A DNA stretch of 64,000 nucleotides from Ichthyophthirius multifiliis (lineage: Eukaryota; Ciliophora; Oligohymenophorea; Hymenostomatida): positions 1-64,000 of the forward strand of contig NW_004086430.1 of the NCBI RefSeq assembly GCF_000220395.1, written 5' to 3'. Below, in pieces: positions 12,650 to 22,605 of the stretch. The notes below the pieces were generated by a model. That model was not told the DNA's origin and did no database searches. It worked only from the letters and a program-made list of their open reading frames with translations. A program made the translations under genes and the position numbers. Within the stretch, counting starts at the first letter, position 1. Every line of letters begins with the position of its first letter.

Positions 12650-12841
12650 AAAATAAAAACTAGAAAATTTAGATCATTTTATTATTGATTATCATTTTGA
12701 ACATAAGGATATGAAATGCTTTTATATAATAAGAAATAATCAAAAAAAAGAAGATTTTTCTTTTTTGAAATGTATTTATAATTTAGAAAATAAATTATGT
12801 GAAAATTAATATAAAATATATATACGAATAAAAAAAAATAT

Positions 12842-12889
<48 letters not shown>

Positions 12890-13470
12890 ATATTCTCTGT
12901 ATATATGTATTAAAGCATAAAAATAATAATTTTTCATCAATAATATATAATAATATATGTAATTTTATTTTTTTTACATCGTTCGATTAGCATTAATCCA
13001 GTTTTATAAAAAACACTAACAAATAAGAATTTAATTAAAAATAATTAGAATTATAATATAGTAATAAACTTAAAAGAAAAAAAATCTTGAATTTCTAAAC
13101 AAAGAAGATAGAAAATAATCTAACATCCGAAAATTCATCTAATAAATACATAATAAATAATAAAACTTACATTGATTAAAAAAATATAAGATTATAATAT
13201 AATTTTAAATTATATTATTAATAATGTTTATTTTATAATTATTTATATTCTTTTTTTTTACATTAGTTTCTAAATAAACAAATAAAACTTTACCCCAATA
13301 AGTTTTAAAATAGTTTAAAAAATAGAAAAAAAAACTATTATTGAGTAAATCGAAAATTGCCTTAACAACTTAGAAATTTTAAAAAAAAAATAGAAAATAA
13401 ATTAGAAAAACGATGTATATAATTAATTAAAGATAAAATTAATAAAGAATAGATATATAATTATACAATT
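12650..13470 (+). CDS. Hypothetical coding exons, gene structure unresolved
   Basis: Two protein-like stretches. The first, about 12660-12810, reads NLDHFIIDYHFEHKDMKCFY and runs on to a Cys-containing end. The second begins after a TAG acceptor at 12990 (QSSFIKNTNKQEFNQKQLEL) and, after an intron ending at 13266, reads KIEKKTIIEQIENCLNNLEI. Splice phases do not all agree, and a (TA)n tract interrupts 12842-12892. These could be more exons of the preceding gene if the TGA at 12642 lies within an intron or the sequence has an indel. Function is unknown. Confidence 0.3.
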
Positions 13471-13585
13471 TTTTTAAATTAAAAATTAATTTAAAATAAT
13501 TATATTATCAAAAAATAAAAATAAAAATATTATTAAAAACATATAAATATATATATAATTATATATATACATACATAATTATTTT

Positions 13586-15460
13586 TCATTTGTTTTTATA
13601 TTAAATTTAATATAATTTACAGGAATTTTTTGGTTTTATTTATTCATTTAAATCATTTAATTCGTTTAATTCATTTAACATTTTTAATTTTTATTGTTAT
13701 TCGTGCTTTTAAATAAATTCCTATCGTAAACTAATAACTCTTTCAATTTAAGTTTATTATGTTACTTATTTAAATTAATATGTTTATTATTATTTTTAAT
13801 AAATATAATATATTTCGTTTTCTAATTTTGCAATAATTTTATTAATCCTTTTTATATGTTATTCCATATTTTTATATAACATATAATAGTAAATTTATTC
13901 AATAACATTTCCTTTTTTAATCCAAAATTATTAATTCACTTCTGTAAAAATATAAAAGTTTTTTAAATCTCTATTTATACTATAATGTTATAGTCTTCCT
14001 TTTAAAGGTGCTTTTTTATTTAAATAATTTCTAGATTAATCAATTTTTCCTAAAGATTTTTAATATTTCATATAATTTATTACACACTAAGGAAACATTA
14101 ATGCTTTTTTTATAACTTTTTATTGTTTTTCTAGAAATTCTTATTCAGAAAATTCTGATTGAACGAAACTTTCTAAATCCAAATCATCTTCACTTTCTGT
14201 ATTATAATTAAAATTCTTAAAAAAGTTATTTTTATCTTTAATTTTGACTGATAATTCAGCTTTTTTTTTTTTAGTGAGAAAATAAAATATTTTTATTAAA
14301 AAAATAAAAAATATTTTTATTAATAAAAAACCTACTATCCTAACAGGTGAATTTAAAGGTTCCTTAATATTTTGAACACTTCTTTAATGAAATTTACATG
14401 CAAGTTCAACTTATCCACTCATAGAAAGATTTTTTCCAATTAAATCATAGGCTAAAATTTCAAATTCTTCATTTTTTAATTTCCATGCTAGTTTAAGCAT
14501 TTTTTTTACAAAAAGAAGGGCTTTATCAAAATTCATGTATTAATTATAAATTTAATTAATAAATTTATATGCTTTTAGTTTTTCTTTATAAAATCCATGT
14601 AAATTACAAAGAATTCTTTATTGTCTTAAAACTGTTATTGCTTTGCTAAAATCTCCTAAGTCTTTTGCCAAAAATGCAAAATATTCATAATTTTCAATAT
14701 TTAGGAGAGGTATTTAGTCTATTTGATAACTTATTTTCATTATATTATTCATTATTTAATATAGGCTTTTTCTATCTGGACTTGTTTTTATTTTTAATAT
14801 TAAATCTTAATATAAGGACTTTATTTAATTTAATTTTTGTATTATTTCATTTTCTGTATTTTCTGGTTAACAATTCGGTTAAGTGTTCGGTTAAGAATTT
14901 GGTTAAGAATTTTCTATTATTTCTATTACATTATTGTTTTTATTTTATTTTTTGTTATTTTTTTCTTTTTTGATTTTAGAAAATATTTCATCTTTATTAA
15001 ATTAAAATTTGCTTTTTCTCTAGTTTTTTGAATTTTAGTCTTCTTTATAATTATTAATTGTATATTAAGTAATATGAGAAGAATTATTAGATAATAATTT
15101 AAAATCATAATAATTTAGTTATTATTCATTAATTTCTCTACTACTGTTTTATAAAGCAGATTTTTCGTCATTTTTATATAAAATTGTTCTTTAAATATTT
15201 GTTGAAGATTAGTTTATCGAATGAGTTGATTTACTTTGAGTTATTTTTGTTTTTGGATATGCTTTTATTTAACTTTTTTCTATTGTTGAGTCTTTTTTGT
15301 TATACTAACTGTTAATTGTCTCATTTGCTTTATTATATTGACTATGGTTTCTTTTTATTTATTTTTAATATTAATTTATTGTTTCTAATGAGGGTTATGA
15401 ATTATTTTTTAATAAAGGCAATTTATTTGGTGATTATTAGTCATTTTTAGAATTATACAT
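13586..15460 (-). CDS. Ciliate-type TPR-repeat protein
   Basis: One open frame of 624 residues from ATG 15460 to TGA 13586. The N-terminal third is low complexity (Asn, Ser, Gln, Lys) with a small degenerate repeat of QPN triplets. The TPR part then follows (FAFLAKDLGDFSKAITVLRQ; NQYMNFDKALLFVKKMLKLA; then LAYDLIGKNLSMSGQVELAC and KFHQRSV). This helix pattern, with QL.LAW-like helices, is typical of a large TPR family expanded in ciliates, presumably for protein binding. A 75-base stretch at 14261-14335 starts GTAGG, ends AAG and is T-rich; translated, it would insert an odd hydrophobic run (LLIKIFFIFLIKIFYFL), so it is probably an intron of length divisible by three. The C-terminus is charged with a repeated NEL/NDL motif. 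Confidence 0.7.
14261..14335 (-). other. Probable 75-base intron that keeps the reading frame
   Basis: It begins GTAGGTTTTT and ends AAAAAAG on the coding strand. It contains no TGA and is a multiple of three, so retention would not break the protein but would add about 25 hydrophobic residues just after the TPR helices. Confidence 0.55.
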
Positions 15461-16069
15461 TTTATATGATACTTTAATTTTTATTATTTATACTTTTTTA
15501 AAATAATATGAGAAAAACTTAGAAGCTGTTTGATCTTTTTAAATTTCTTTTTTTATTTGTTTAAATACAGTAATTATAAATTTTTATTAAAGGCTATTCC
15601 TAATTTATTTATTTTTATAAAAAACAAAATTTTATTTAATTTAAAAAATGCAATCTTTATATGAATTTTATTTTTATGAATTAAAAAAAATATAAAATTT
15701 TATTTAATAAATCTTAATAGTAATATTTTTATTTAAAAATTTAAAAATAATATTTCTTTTTATTATTTTTTTTATTAAATATATATTTTATTATATTTAT
15801 ATAAGCAAACAATTATAATATAAATTTAGAGGAAATTAAAAAATATAAAAAAATCGTAAATTGTGAAAAATTGATAATATAAAAAAAACTTATAATTCTT
15901 ATTTTCATGTATTCTAAAATAATAAATATTTAAATAAATGAAAATTATAAATTTAATAATAATTATTATGTTTATAAAAATCATTATATAAATATAATAA
16001 TGATATTAAAATTTTTTAAAATAATAAGAATGTTTCTTTTATAAAAAATAGAAAAAAAGATGTTAACAA
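15461..16069. other. AT-rich intergenic DNA
   Basis: Upstream region of the TPR gene. No supported feature. Confidence 0.6.
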
Positions 16070-16222
16070 ATGTCTTATGAATAAAAAATTAATTAGGTTG
16101 TATATTAAATTAAGTAATAAATAGTTAATTATTTGATAAATTAAAATTTAATTATAGAAAGACATTTATTTTATAAATTTTTTAAGAATATTTTTTTTTT
16201 TTATTAAAAAAATGTTTTTTGA
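16070..16222 (+). CDS. Short open frame, uncertain
   Basis: A 50-residue frame beginning MSYEQKINQVVYQIKQQIVN and ending at a TGA just after a T-run. The first 35 residues read like a real amphipathic helix; the last 15 are a poly-Phe shadow of T-runs. It may be the first exon of a gene whose later exons I could not find, or chance. Confidence 0.25.
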
Positions 16223-16820
16223 AAAGTTCAATAGTTCGATTTAAATAAATATTATTAACTTATTTATTTGGATTTTTAATTAAAAATATAATAATCATAT
16301 AACTTATATATAACTATTTTAATTATTTTTTTTCAGAAAGATAAAGAAATAATTTTTTTTTAATATATATTATTCTCAATTTAGATATTTTATTAAAATT
16401 TATATTAATTTAATTATTTTAACAATGTAAATAACAAACAAAATTTATATATTTAAATATTTTAGTGTTTTTAATATTTTTTTCATAATTTTAAAAAAAA
16501 AATATATTTAAAATAATTTTTAATGTATAACCATATACAAAATTCATATATTAAAATTAATTTTATAGAAAATGTTAATTTTCAAGTGTTTTTCAATTAT
16601 ACATATATTTTTTTCTTGTTTTTTATTTTTTTTAAATTAAAAATATTTTTAAAATTAAAAATATTTTATTATTAAATTCTTATTTTTCACTTATATATTA
16701 TAAACGCAAATTGTTTTTATCAATTTAATGTTATTTTTTTTTTTTTTAAAAAAAAAAAAAGTGGTTTCTATTAAAATAGAAAGAAAAATTAAAAAAATTA
16801 AAAAAAAAAAATTAAAAAAA

Positions 16821-17511
16821 ATGGATAAATAAAAAGTTTTTAATTCAAATAAACAACCCTTTACTATTATAAAAAATTATTATAGATAAAAAAACATTCT
16901 AATTTAAATTTTTCTAAAATATTATTTGAGAATGATGATTATCTATAGTTGAGAAGAATAAAATTTTTAAAAAGTTTAAGAAATATGGCCTAACATAATA
17001 AGAAAAGTTAAGATGTAATATAATATTAAACACCCATTAGAAAAAAAGAAAGCTATGAATTTGATAAAAATAATAAAAACTAAACTTAATAAAAAAAGAA
17101 TTAATCAGAAAAATAATTTTAAATTTACACAGGTAAAAATAAATTATTCTTTTTCATTATTTTTTTATTATTTAAAAATAATTATAAGCATATAATCACT
17201 TAGAAGAGACTAAAGCATCTTTAAATGATTATTTAAAATACTCAAATTAATCTCATAAAAATTATAATGAATAAATTTAATTATATAATAAAGATAATAA
17301 TAATTTTAATTTCTAAAAAAATCAAAATTAAAATATGAATATAGAAAACTTTCTAAATGAAGAAGACTCGAATAATTATAACTATGATATTTATTTAAAT
17401 ACAATTGATAATTAAAATTCTAATTAATGTTATTACTTTAATAATAATGAAAAAACATAGTATTAGTATAGTAATAATAATTTTCTTGAAAATATTATAA
17501 ATGACATATGA
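16821..17511 (+). CDS. Asn-rich hypothetical protein, three exons
   Basis: Exon 1 is only 15 bases (MDKQK), followed by an intron at 16836-16885 (GT..TAG). Exon 2 encodes a basic segment (NDDYLQLRRIKFLKSLRNMA). A second intron at 17133-17188 ends AAG. Exon 3 is dominated by Asn, Gln and Tyr with acidic patches (IENFLNEEDSNNYNYDIYLN) and stops at TGA 17509-17511. All phases agree, giving confidence that the gene is real. No domain is recognised. Asn-rich tails of this kind are common in ciliate regulatory proteins. Confidence 0.55.
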
Positions 17512-18055
17512 TTTGTATTTATATATAATCTTAAAAGAAAATATATATTCATAAAATATAATATATATTTTATAAATTGAAATTAAATTATTTGTTATAT
17601 GTTTTCTATATTTTTTAATAATTATAATTTATTATATGTGAGATTTTTCATTTTTATAATATATTTATTTTTTAATATTTTTACTAAAATATAATGAAAA
17701 CATATTTTTTGATAAAATTATACAGCAGATAATTATTTATTAAAATTATAATTGACTTTCATATCCACACAAATTAAAAGTATTAAATTACCATTTTTTT
17801 TTATAAAAAATAAAAATATAAAAAAATTAAATAATTAAAATTAAAAAATAAAAAATAATGATTTGGAAAAAAAATAAATAAAATAAAAAATATAAATGTA
17901 ATTAAATTAAAATATTATTATTTTTCTTTATATATAAATATTATTAATATGAATTTTACATATTTTAATAATTTGCTTAAATAAATTAATAATTTATATA
18001 AATAATTTTTTATATTAAATTATTATTTAAAAAAATGTAATCCATAAATTCTAAT
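17512..18055. other. AT-rich intergenic DNA
   Basis: Flank between the Asn-rich gene and the 5S-like island. No supported feature. Confidence 0.6.
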
Positions 18056-18149
18056 AAATAGCAAAAGTGGAAAATTAAACTCAAAGTTAAGCAGGCTAGG
18101 ATAAAAGGTGGGGACGGTTTAAGCCTGTAGGATGAGGTTTATGCTATTT
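18056..18149 (+). rRNA. 5S rRNA-like element, shortened or decayed
   Basis: ACTCAAAGTTAAGCAGG followed by GGTGGGGACGG is very close to the conserved heart of eukaryotic 5S rRNA (AACTCCGAAGTTAAGC ... AAGGTGGGGGACCG), which also holds internal box A and box C bound by TFIIIA. The two blocks are 23 bases apart (start to start) instead of about 32, so roughly ten bases are missing. The outermost bases AAATAGCA (18056-18063) and TGCTATTT (18142-18149) are perfectly complementary and could form the terminal helix; CAGGCT (18092-18097) pairs with AGCCTG (18122-18127). The total length of about 94 is short of the usual 120. It may be a pseudogene, a divergent 5S, or an RNA derived from one. Confidence 0.5.
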
Positions 18150-18256
18150 CACACTCTAAGAAAAAGCAAACCAAACGGCCTACGATATCGATTCGTACTG
18201 TCTTTATAACGAATAAATTCCTATAAATGAGATTACTGTTTTAGGTGTATAAGAAA
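18150..18256 (+). ncRNA. Structured extension of the 5S-like island
   Basis: Composition stays GC-richer for another 100 bases. An alternative stem pairs GTAGG (18127-18131) with CCTAC (18179-18183), GGTTT (18136-18140) with AAACC (18168-18172) and GCT with AGC inside it. A second hairpin pairs ATTCGT (18191-18196) with ACGAAT (18209-18214). The alternative stem overlaps the 3' strand of the 5S-like fold, so only one of the two may form. I cannot name this RNA. Confidence 0.4.
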
Positions 18257-19704
18257 AAAAAAAATTAAAAAATAATAAAGATAATTATATATTTTTTTTT
18301 AAATTAACAAATATTATATATAATAAAATACATTATTTATTTTAACACTTTTTAGAAAATTCGAATATATAAAAATTATTTTATTTTTAATTGAAAAAAT
18401 CTAAATATTCTTAATTCATGCTAATCTATTTAGAATATTAAATATTTAAAAAAAATTAATTTATAGAAATGAGTTTAATTTAAAGTTTTGGATTTTTATA
18501 TATTTTAATTTATTTTATAATAAAATAAAATAAAATATTTTAATTAATTTAACTTAAATATTAATTAAATATTTTAAATAAACTAAATTATTATTTGAAA
18601 TATTGTATAATTGTTAAAAAAAAAATTGACTTAAATTAAATTTTTTATTCTTTTTTTTTATGATGTAATTTAATAATTCATATAAAAAAAAAAATTAAAC
18701 GATATTTTTAAATTATAAATCTTAATTATATAAAATTTAAAATAAAAAATATTTTTAAAAGTATAATATTATAAAAATATATTTAAATTTTTTAATTAAT
18801 AAAAATAAAATAGATATAAATAAGAATTTTATATATATTAGTATAAATAAATAAATAATATAAAATTTGGAAATTACGATTTATTCTATAAACAATTAAA
18901 GAAGTTATGTTAAAAATTTAAATTAATTTAATTAATTATATATTTAGATAAAAAAGTAATGTTTTTATTAAATTTATATAATAAAATAAAAATAAATGTA
19001 TATACGGATATTAATATAAATATATATATTTCAAAAATAAATATATAAATATATAAATATATATATATATATATACAATATTAATTTATATTTTTATTTA
19101 TATATATTTTTTAATATATATTTATTTACATTCATTAATATTTTTTTTTTTATTTTTTATTTATATTTTTGTATTCATATTAATTATTTCTATAAAATTT
19201 ATATTTATAAAACAACATTTTATTATATTAACTTAAATAATATATTTTTAAAAAAATAATTTTATTCAATATTCTATTAAATTTAAATTCATAATATATA
19301 ATATTTTAAATATTATATTCTAATTTTATATTAAAATATATATCTTATTTAGAAAAATTTAAAATCATTATATATTTATTATTATTTTTTTAAAAATATA
19401 ATAATAATATTTATTTTAAATACTAAATATTTTAATTTATTATTTTATTATACTATAAAATAATTTTTATTATTTATTCTTTTTTTTCAATTTATTAAAA
19501 ATATTATATATGTATTTATTGTTAAATTAAAATATATTTTCATATGATTTATTATATAAATTAAATCTATATTATTAACATAATTTTCAATACTAATAAT
19601 TTTAAAAATATTCTAAAAATTATGTTTTAAATTAAACATATAAAAAATAAAATATATTATTTTCTATTTTGTAATCATATATTAATTTTATATATATTAG
19701 TAAA
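18257..19704. other. AT desert downstream of the metallothionein gene
   Basis: About 1.4 kb of A/T with TA tracts. No coding frame or structure was found. Confidence 0.65.
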
Positions 19705-20208
19705 TCAACATTTACATGGATTACATTAACATCCATTACCACATTTACAATTATCAGTAGTTCCACATTTGCATGGATTACATTAACAATTTGTACAGTT
19801 ACATTAGGCTGTGGTTCCACATTTGCAAGGATTGCATCCACATGGATTACATTTGCATTAAGCTGTTGTTCCACATCTGCAAGGATTACATTAACAGTTT
19901 GTACAGTTACATTAGGCTGTGGTTCCACATTTGCAAGGATTGCATCCACATGGATTACATTTGCATTAAGCTGTTGTTCCACATCTGCAAGGATTACATT
20001 AACAGTTTGTACAGTTACATTAGGCTGTGGTTCCACATTTGCAAGGATTGCATCCACATGGATTACATTTACAAGCCGCAGTCGTACCACATTTACAGGG
20101 GTTACATTGACAATTATTGCAATTGCATTTTGCGGTTGTTCCACATTTACAAGGATTACAGTTGCAAGGATTGCATTTACAGGCAGCAGTTTTACTATGT
20201 GATTCCAT
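19705..20208 (-). CDS. Metallothionein, copper-type CXC repeats
   Basis: An intronless 167-residue protein with 54 cysteines (about one third). After MESHSKTAA come nine 13-14-residue modules of the form CxCxxCxCxxCxC (for example CKCNPCGCNPCKC and CNCTNCQCNPCRC), separated by GTTAx linkers. Spacing is dominated by CxC, as in the copper-inducible ciliate metallothioneins, while cadmium types are richer in CC/CCC. It should bind Cu(I) or similar soft metals in the cytosol for detoxification and storage. TAA codons occur in the linkers as Gln, which is why a standard translation stops after 62 residues. The protein is longer than most metallothioneins because of internal duplication. Confidence 0.9.
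19750..20073 (-). repeat. Three tandem 108-base repeats inside the metallothionein gene
   Basis: Modules 3-4, 5-6 and 7-8 are near-identical copies of one 36-residue unit, differing by only a few bases (AGA versus AAA for one Arg/Lys, AAC versus AAT). Modules 1-2 are an older, more diverged copy. This points to recent duplication or ongoing homogenisation. Confidence 0.9.
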
Positions 20209-20381
20209 ATTTTTGTTTGTTTGTTTTTTTGTAATTTTTTATTATTTATTTTTTTATTAATTTTTTAGTTTATAATTTTTTTTTTAAAAGAGTATTTATA
20301 TTATAAATAATTGTATATTTTTAAATTGAAGTTTCTTTTTAATTTTAATTATTTTTTTTAAAAAAAAAAATAAAAAATTTC

Positions 20382-20409
20382 TTGAGCCTCAGGAGTCAAT
20401 GATTAACTG
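20382..20409. promoter_or_regulatory. Candidate metal-response element upstream of metallothionein
   Basis: TTGAGCCTCAGGAGTCAA is followed by TGATTAACTG, about 175 bases upstream of the metallothionein ATG and standing out in pure A/T. It contains the palindrome TGAG-C-CTCA and a GGAGTCA that is one base from TGAGTCA. Tetrahymena metallothionein promoters are known to carry TGANTCA-type (AP-1-like) conserved motifs, so a similar bZIP-type site is plausible. Confidence 0.45.
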
Positions 20410-21977
20410 TTTTTAATTAATCTATTTTAAAATTTATAAATAAATTAATAATATGTTAAAAGATTTTGAAATTATTTATATTATTTCAAAAAATATAATA
20501 ATATAATTATTTTTATAAAAAAAATAATATATAATTAATAAAAATTAGTTTTTTTATATGTATTAAAAATAAAATAATTAGTTTATTTATGTAAATGTCT
20601 AAATAAAATTTATTTATTCATATACATAAATTACTTTTTATAAATGTTTATAGTATATTTTCTGTAATCATTAATATAAAACTAATTAAATAAAAAATTA
20701 TATTTAGTTTTTTTTCGCATTTTTTTATTTTCAATTAACTTTTTAAATAAATTCTAAGTAAAATAAAAAAAAAAATTAAAAAGTAAAATATATTTTAAAC
20801 ACATTTTTCATATTTTTTTATTTTTTCTGATTTTTTATTTTTATAAAGTTAATCAATATCGAAAAAAAAAAAAAAAAACGTTTATATAAGATTTATATAT
20901 TCTAATTATGAAAACAGTGAGACATAATTATATATTTTTTTATATAAAATAAATATAGTTTAAATTGTTCTATTAATTTTTTCTATTATTTATAAATTTA
21001 ATAAATTAAAATGAAAATTTTTTATCTTGAGTTTAAAAAATGATAAAAATTAAATATTAATAATTTTTTTTAATTTTATATACATGATTTGAATAATATA
21101 TTTAATTTTATATTCGAAATATAATAAGTAATTTATTTAATAAATTAATAATTTATTAAATTAAAAATAAAATTATATACAAATAGGTATTATATATATA
21201 TTTATTATTATTTAAAAAAATATTTATAATTATTAATTATTTAATAAAAAATATTTTTTTTTTCTATAAAAAAATTATAATTAATAATATTTATTTAAAT
21301 TATTAATATAAATGTTAATAATTTATTAAATTATAAAAATTTTTAATAAAGTTATTAATTTATTTATGTAAATATTTAATAAAAAATCAAATATTATTAA
21401 TAATAAGTAATATAAGATATTTAATTTAAAATTTTATATATTATAAAAATAAAATAAAAATAAAAATATATAAATATATAAATATTATTTAATATTTATT
21501 TTCAGATATATATTATAATAAATATATATTAATATAAAAAATATATATTATTTAAACAATTTTATTTTTATAATTTGAAAATCTACTATAAAGTCATTTA
21601 GTTTTATTTTTATTTACAAAACTATAGAAAAAATAAATATAAAAGATATATAATATTATATTCTTTTAATAACACAATCTATAAAAAATTAAAAATTTTC
21701 TCTTCTTTTTTTTTTTTGAAATATTTTTTAAAAATATAAAATAAATCTTTAAAAAAATTAATTTTGAAAAAATAAATTATTATTTTTTAAACAAAATAAA
21801 AAATTTAAAATAATATAACTTTTAATTTATCTAAATTAATGAATATAAATATAATTAATTATACAATAAAATAAAAAAACCTGATATATAATAATATTAT
21901 ATCATATAATAAAATAAATAAAAACACGTTTATATAGATATTATTAATAACTAAAAAAGGAATAAAATTATAAAAAT
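20410..21977. other. AT desert between metallothionein and EF-hand genes
   Basis: About 1.5 kb of divergent intergenic DNA, A/T only. No supported feature. Confidence 0.65.
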
Positions 21978-22373
21978 ATGATCAAAAATAAAACAATAAG
22001 CTTTTTTTTAATTTTAGCAATTTTCATGTTTTAATTATATGCTGAAGTGTTTAAATTTGGAGATAAAGAAATAGATATTCCTAATAAATAATTATAAGAA
22101 CTAAAAGAATTATTTTAGTAAATTGATTAAAATTAAGATGGAAAATTAGATAGAAATGAGATTTTAGATATATAAGATGAGTCTGATTAACCAACAAATG
22201 AAGAAGCAGAAGAGTTTTTATAATTTGCAGATTTAGATAAAGACGGATTTGTTTAATTCAATGAATATGTATTTCTTGGATATGAATAATTTTAATAAGA
22301 TTAGTAAGATGATGAAGATAATGAAAATAATTAAGTCGAAGTTGTTGATGATAATAAATAAGGAGATTTATGA
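21978..22373 (+). CDS. Small secreted EF-hand calcium-binding protein
   Basis: An intronless 131-residue protein. Residues 1-22 form a classical signal peptide (ISFFLILAIFMFQLYA). Two canonical EF-hand loops follow, DQNQDGKLDRNE at 50-61 and DLDKDGFVQFNE at 85-96, each with Asp/Glu at the ligand positions and Gly at position 6. The tail is strongly acidic (QQDQQDDEDNENN). The layout resembles a short CREC/calumenin-like luminal calcium protein, though it lacks more EF-hands and an obvious HDEL-type signal. It could work in the ER, in alveoli or outside the cell. Confidence 0.8.
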
Positions 22374-22516
22374 GAAAAAAATAAAAAAATATTATGAAAT
22401 AATATATGTATATTGTTTTAATATTATAAAAATTAAAAAAAAATGAACTTTTTTAATATCAAATTATAAGAGTATTTTTTTTGATTTCTATAAAAAAAAA
22501 TTAAAGAAAAAAATAC

Positions 22517-22551
<35 letters not shown>

Positions 22552-22605
22552 TATAATTATTAAATATTTATATATAAAAAACGATAAATATAAAAAAAAT
22601 AAAAA

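Noticed and set aside
14665-15108. Hydrophobic plus-strand frames over the N-terminal part of the TPR gene
   Set aside because: They are shadows of the Asn/Lys-rich minus-strand coding frame; composition (Phe, Leu, Ile, Tyr) reflects antisense of AAT/AAA codons.
18092-18140. Resemblance to the SRP RNA Alu domain (GGTGG followed by GCCTGTAG)
   Set aside because: The 5S-type blocks match better and over a longer span, and no SRP S-domain motif is present within 200 bases.
19632-20234. Long open frames on both strands overlapping the metallothionein gene, with repeats such as NVIHVDAILANVEPQPNV
   Set aside because: The periodicity of the metallothionein repeat keeps other frames open. Only the Cys-rich frame has a sensible start, composition and family match.
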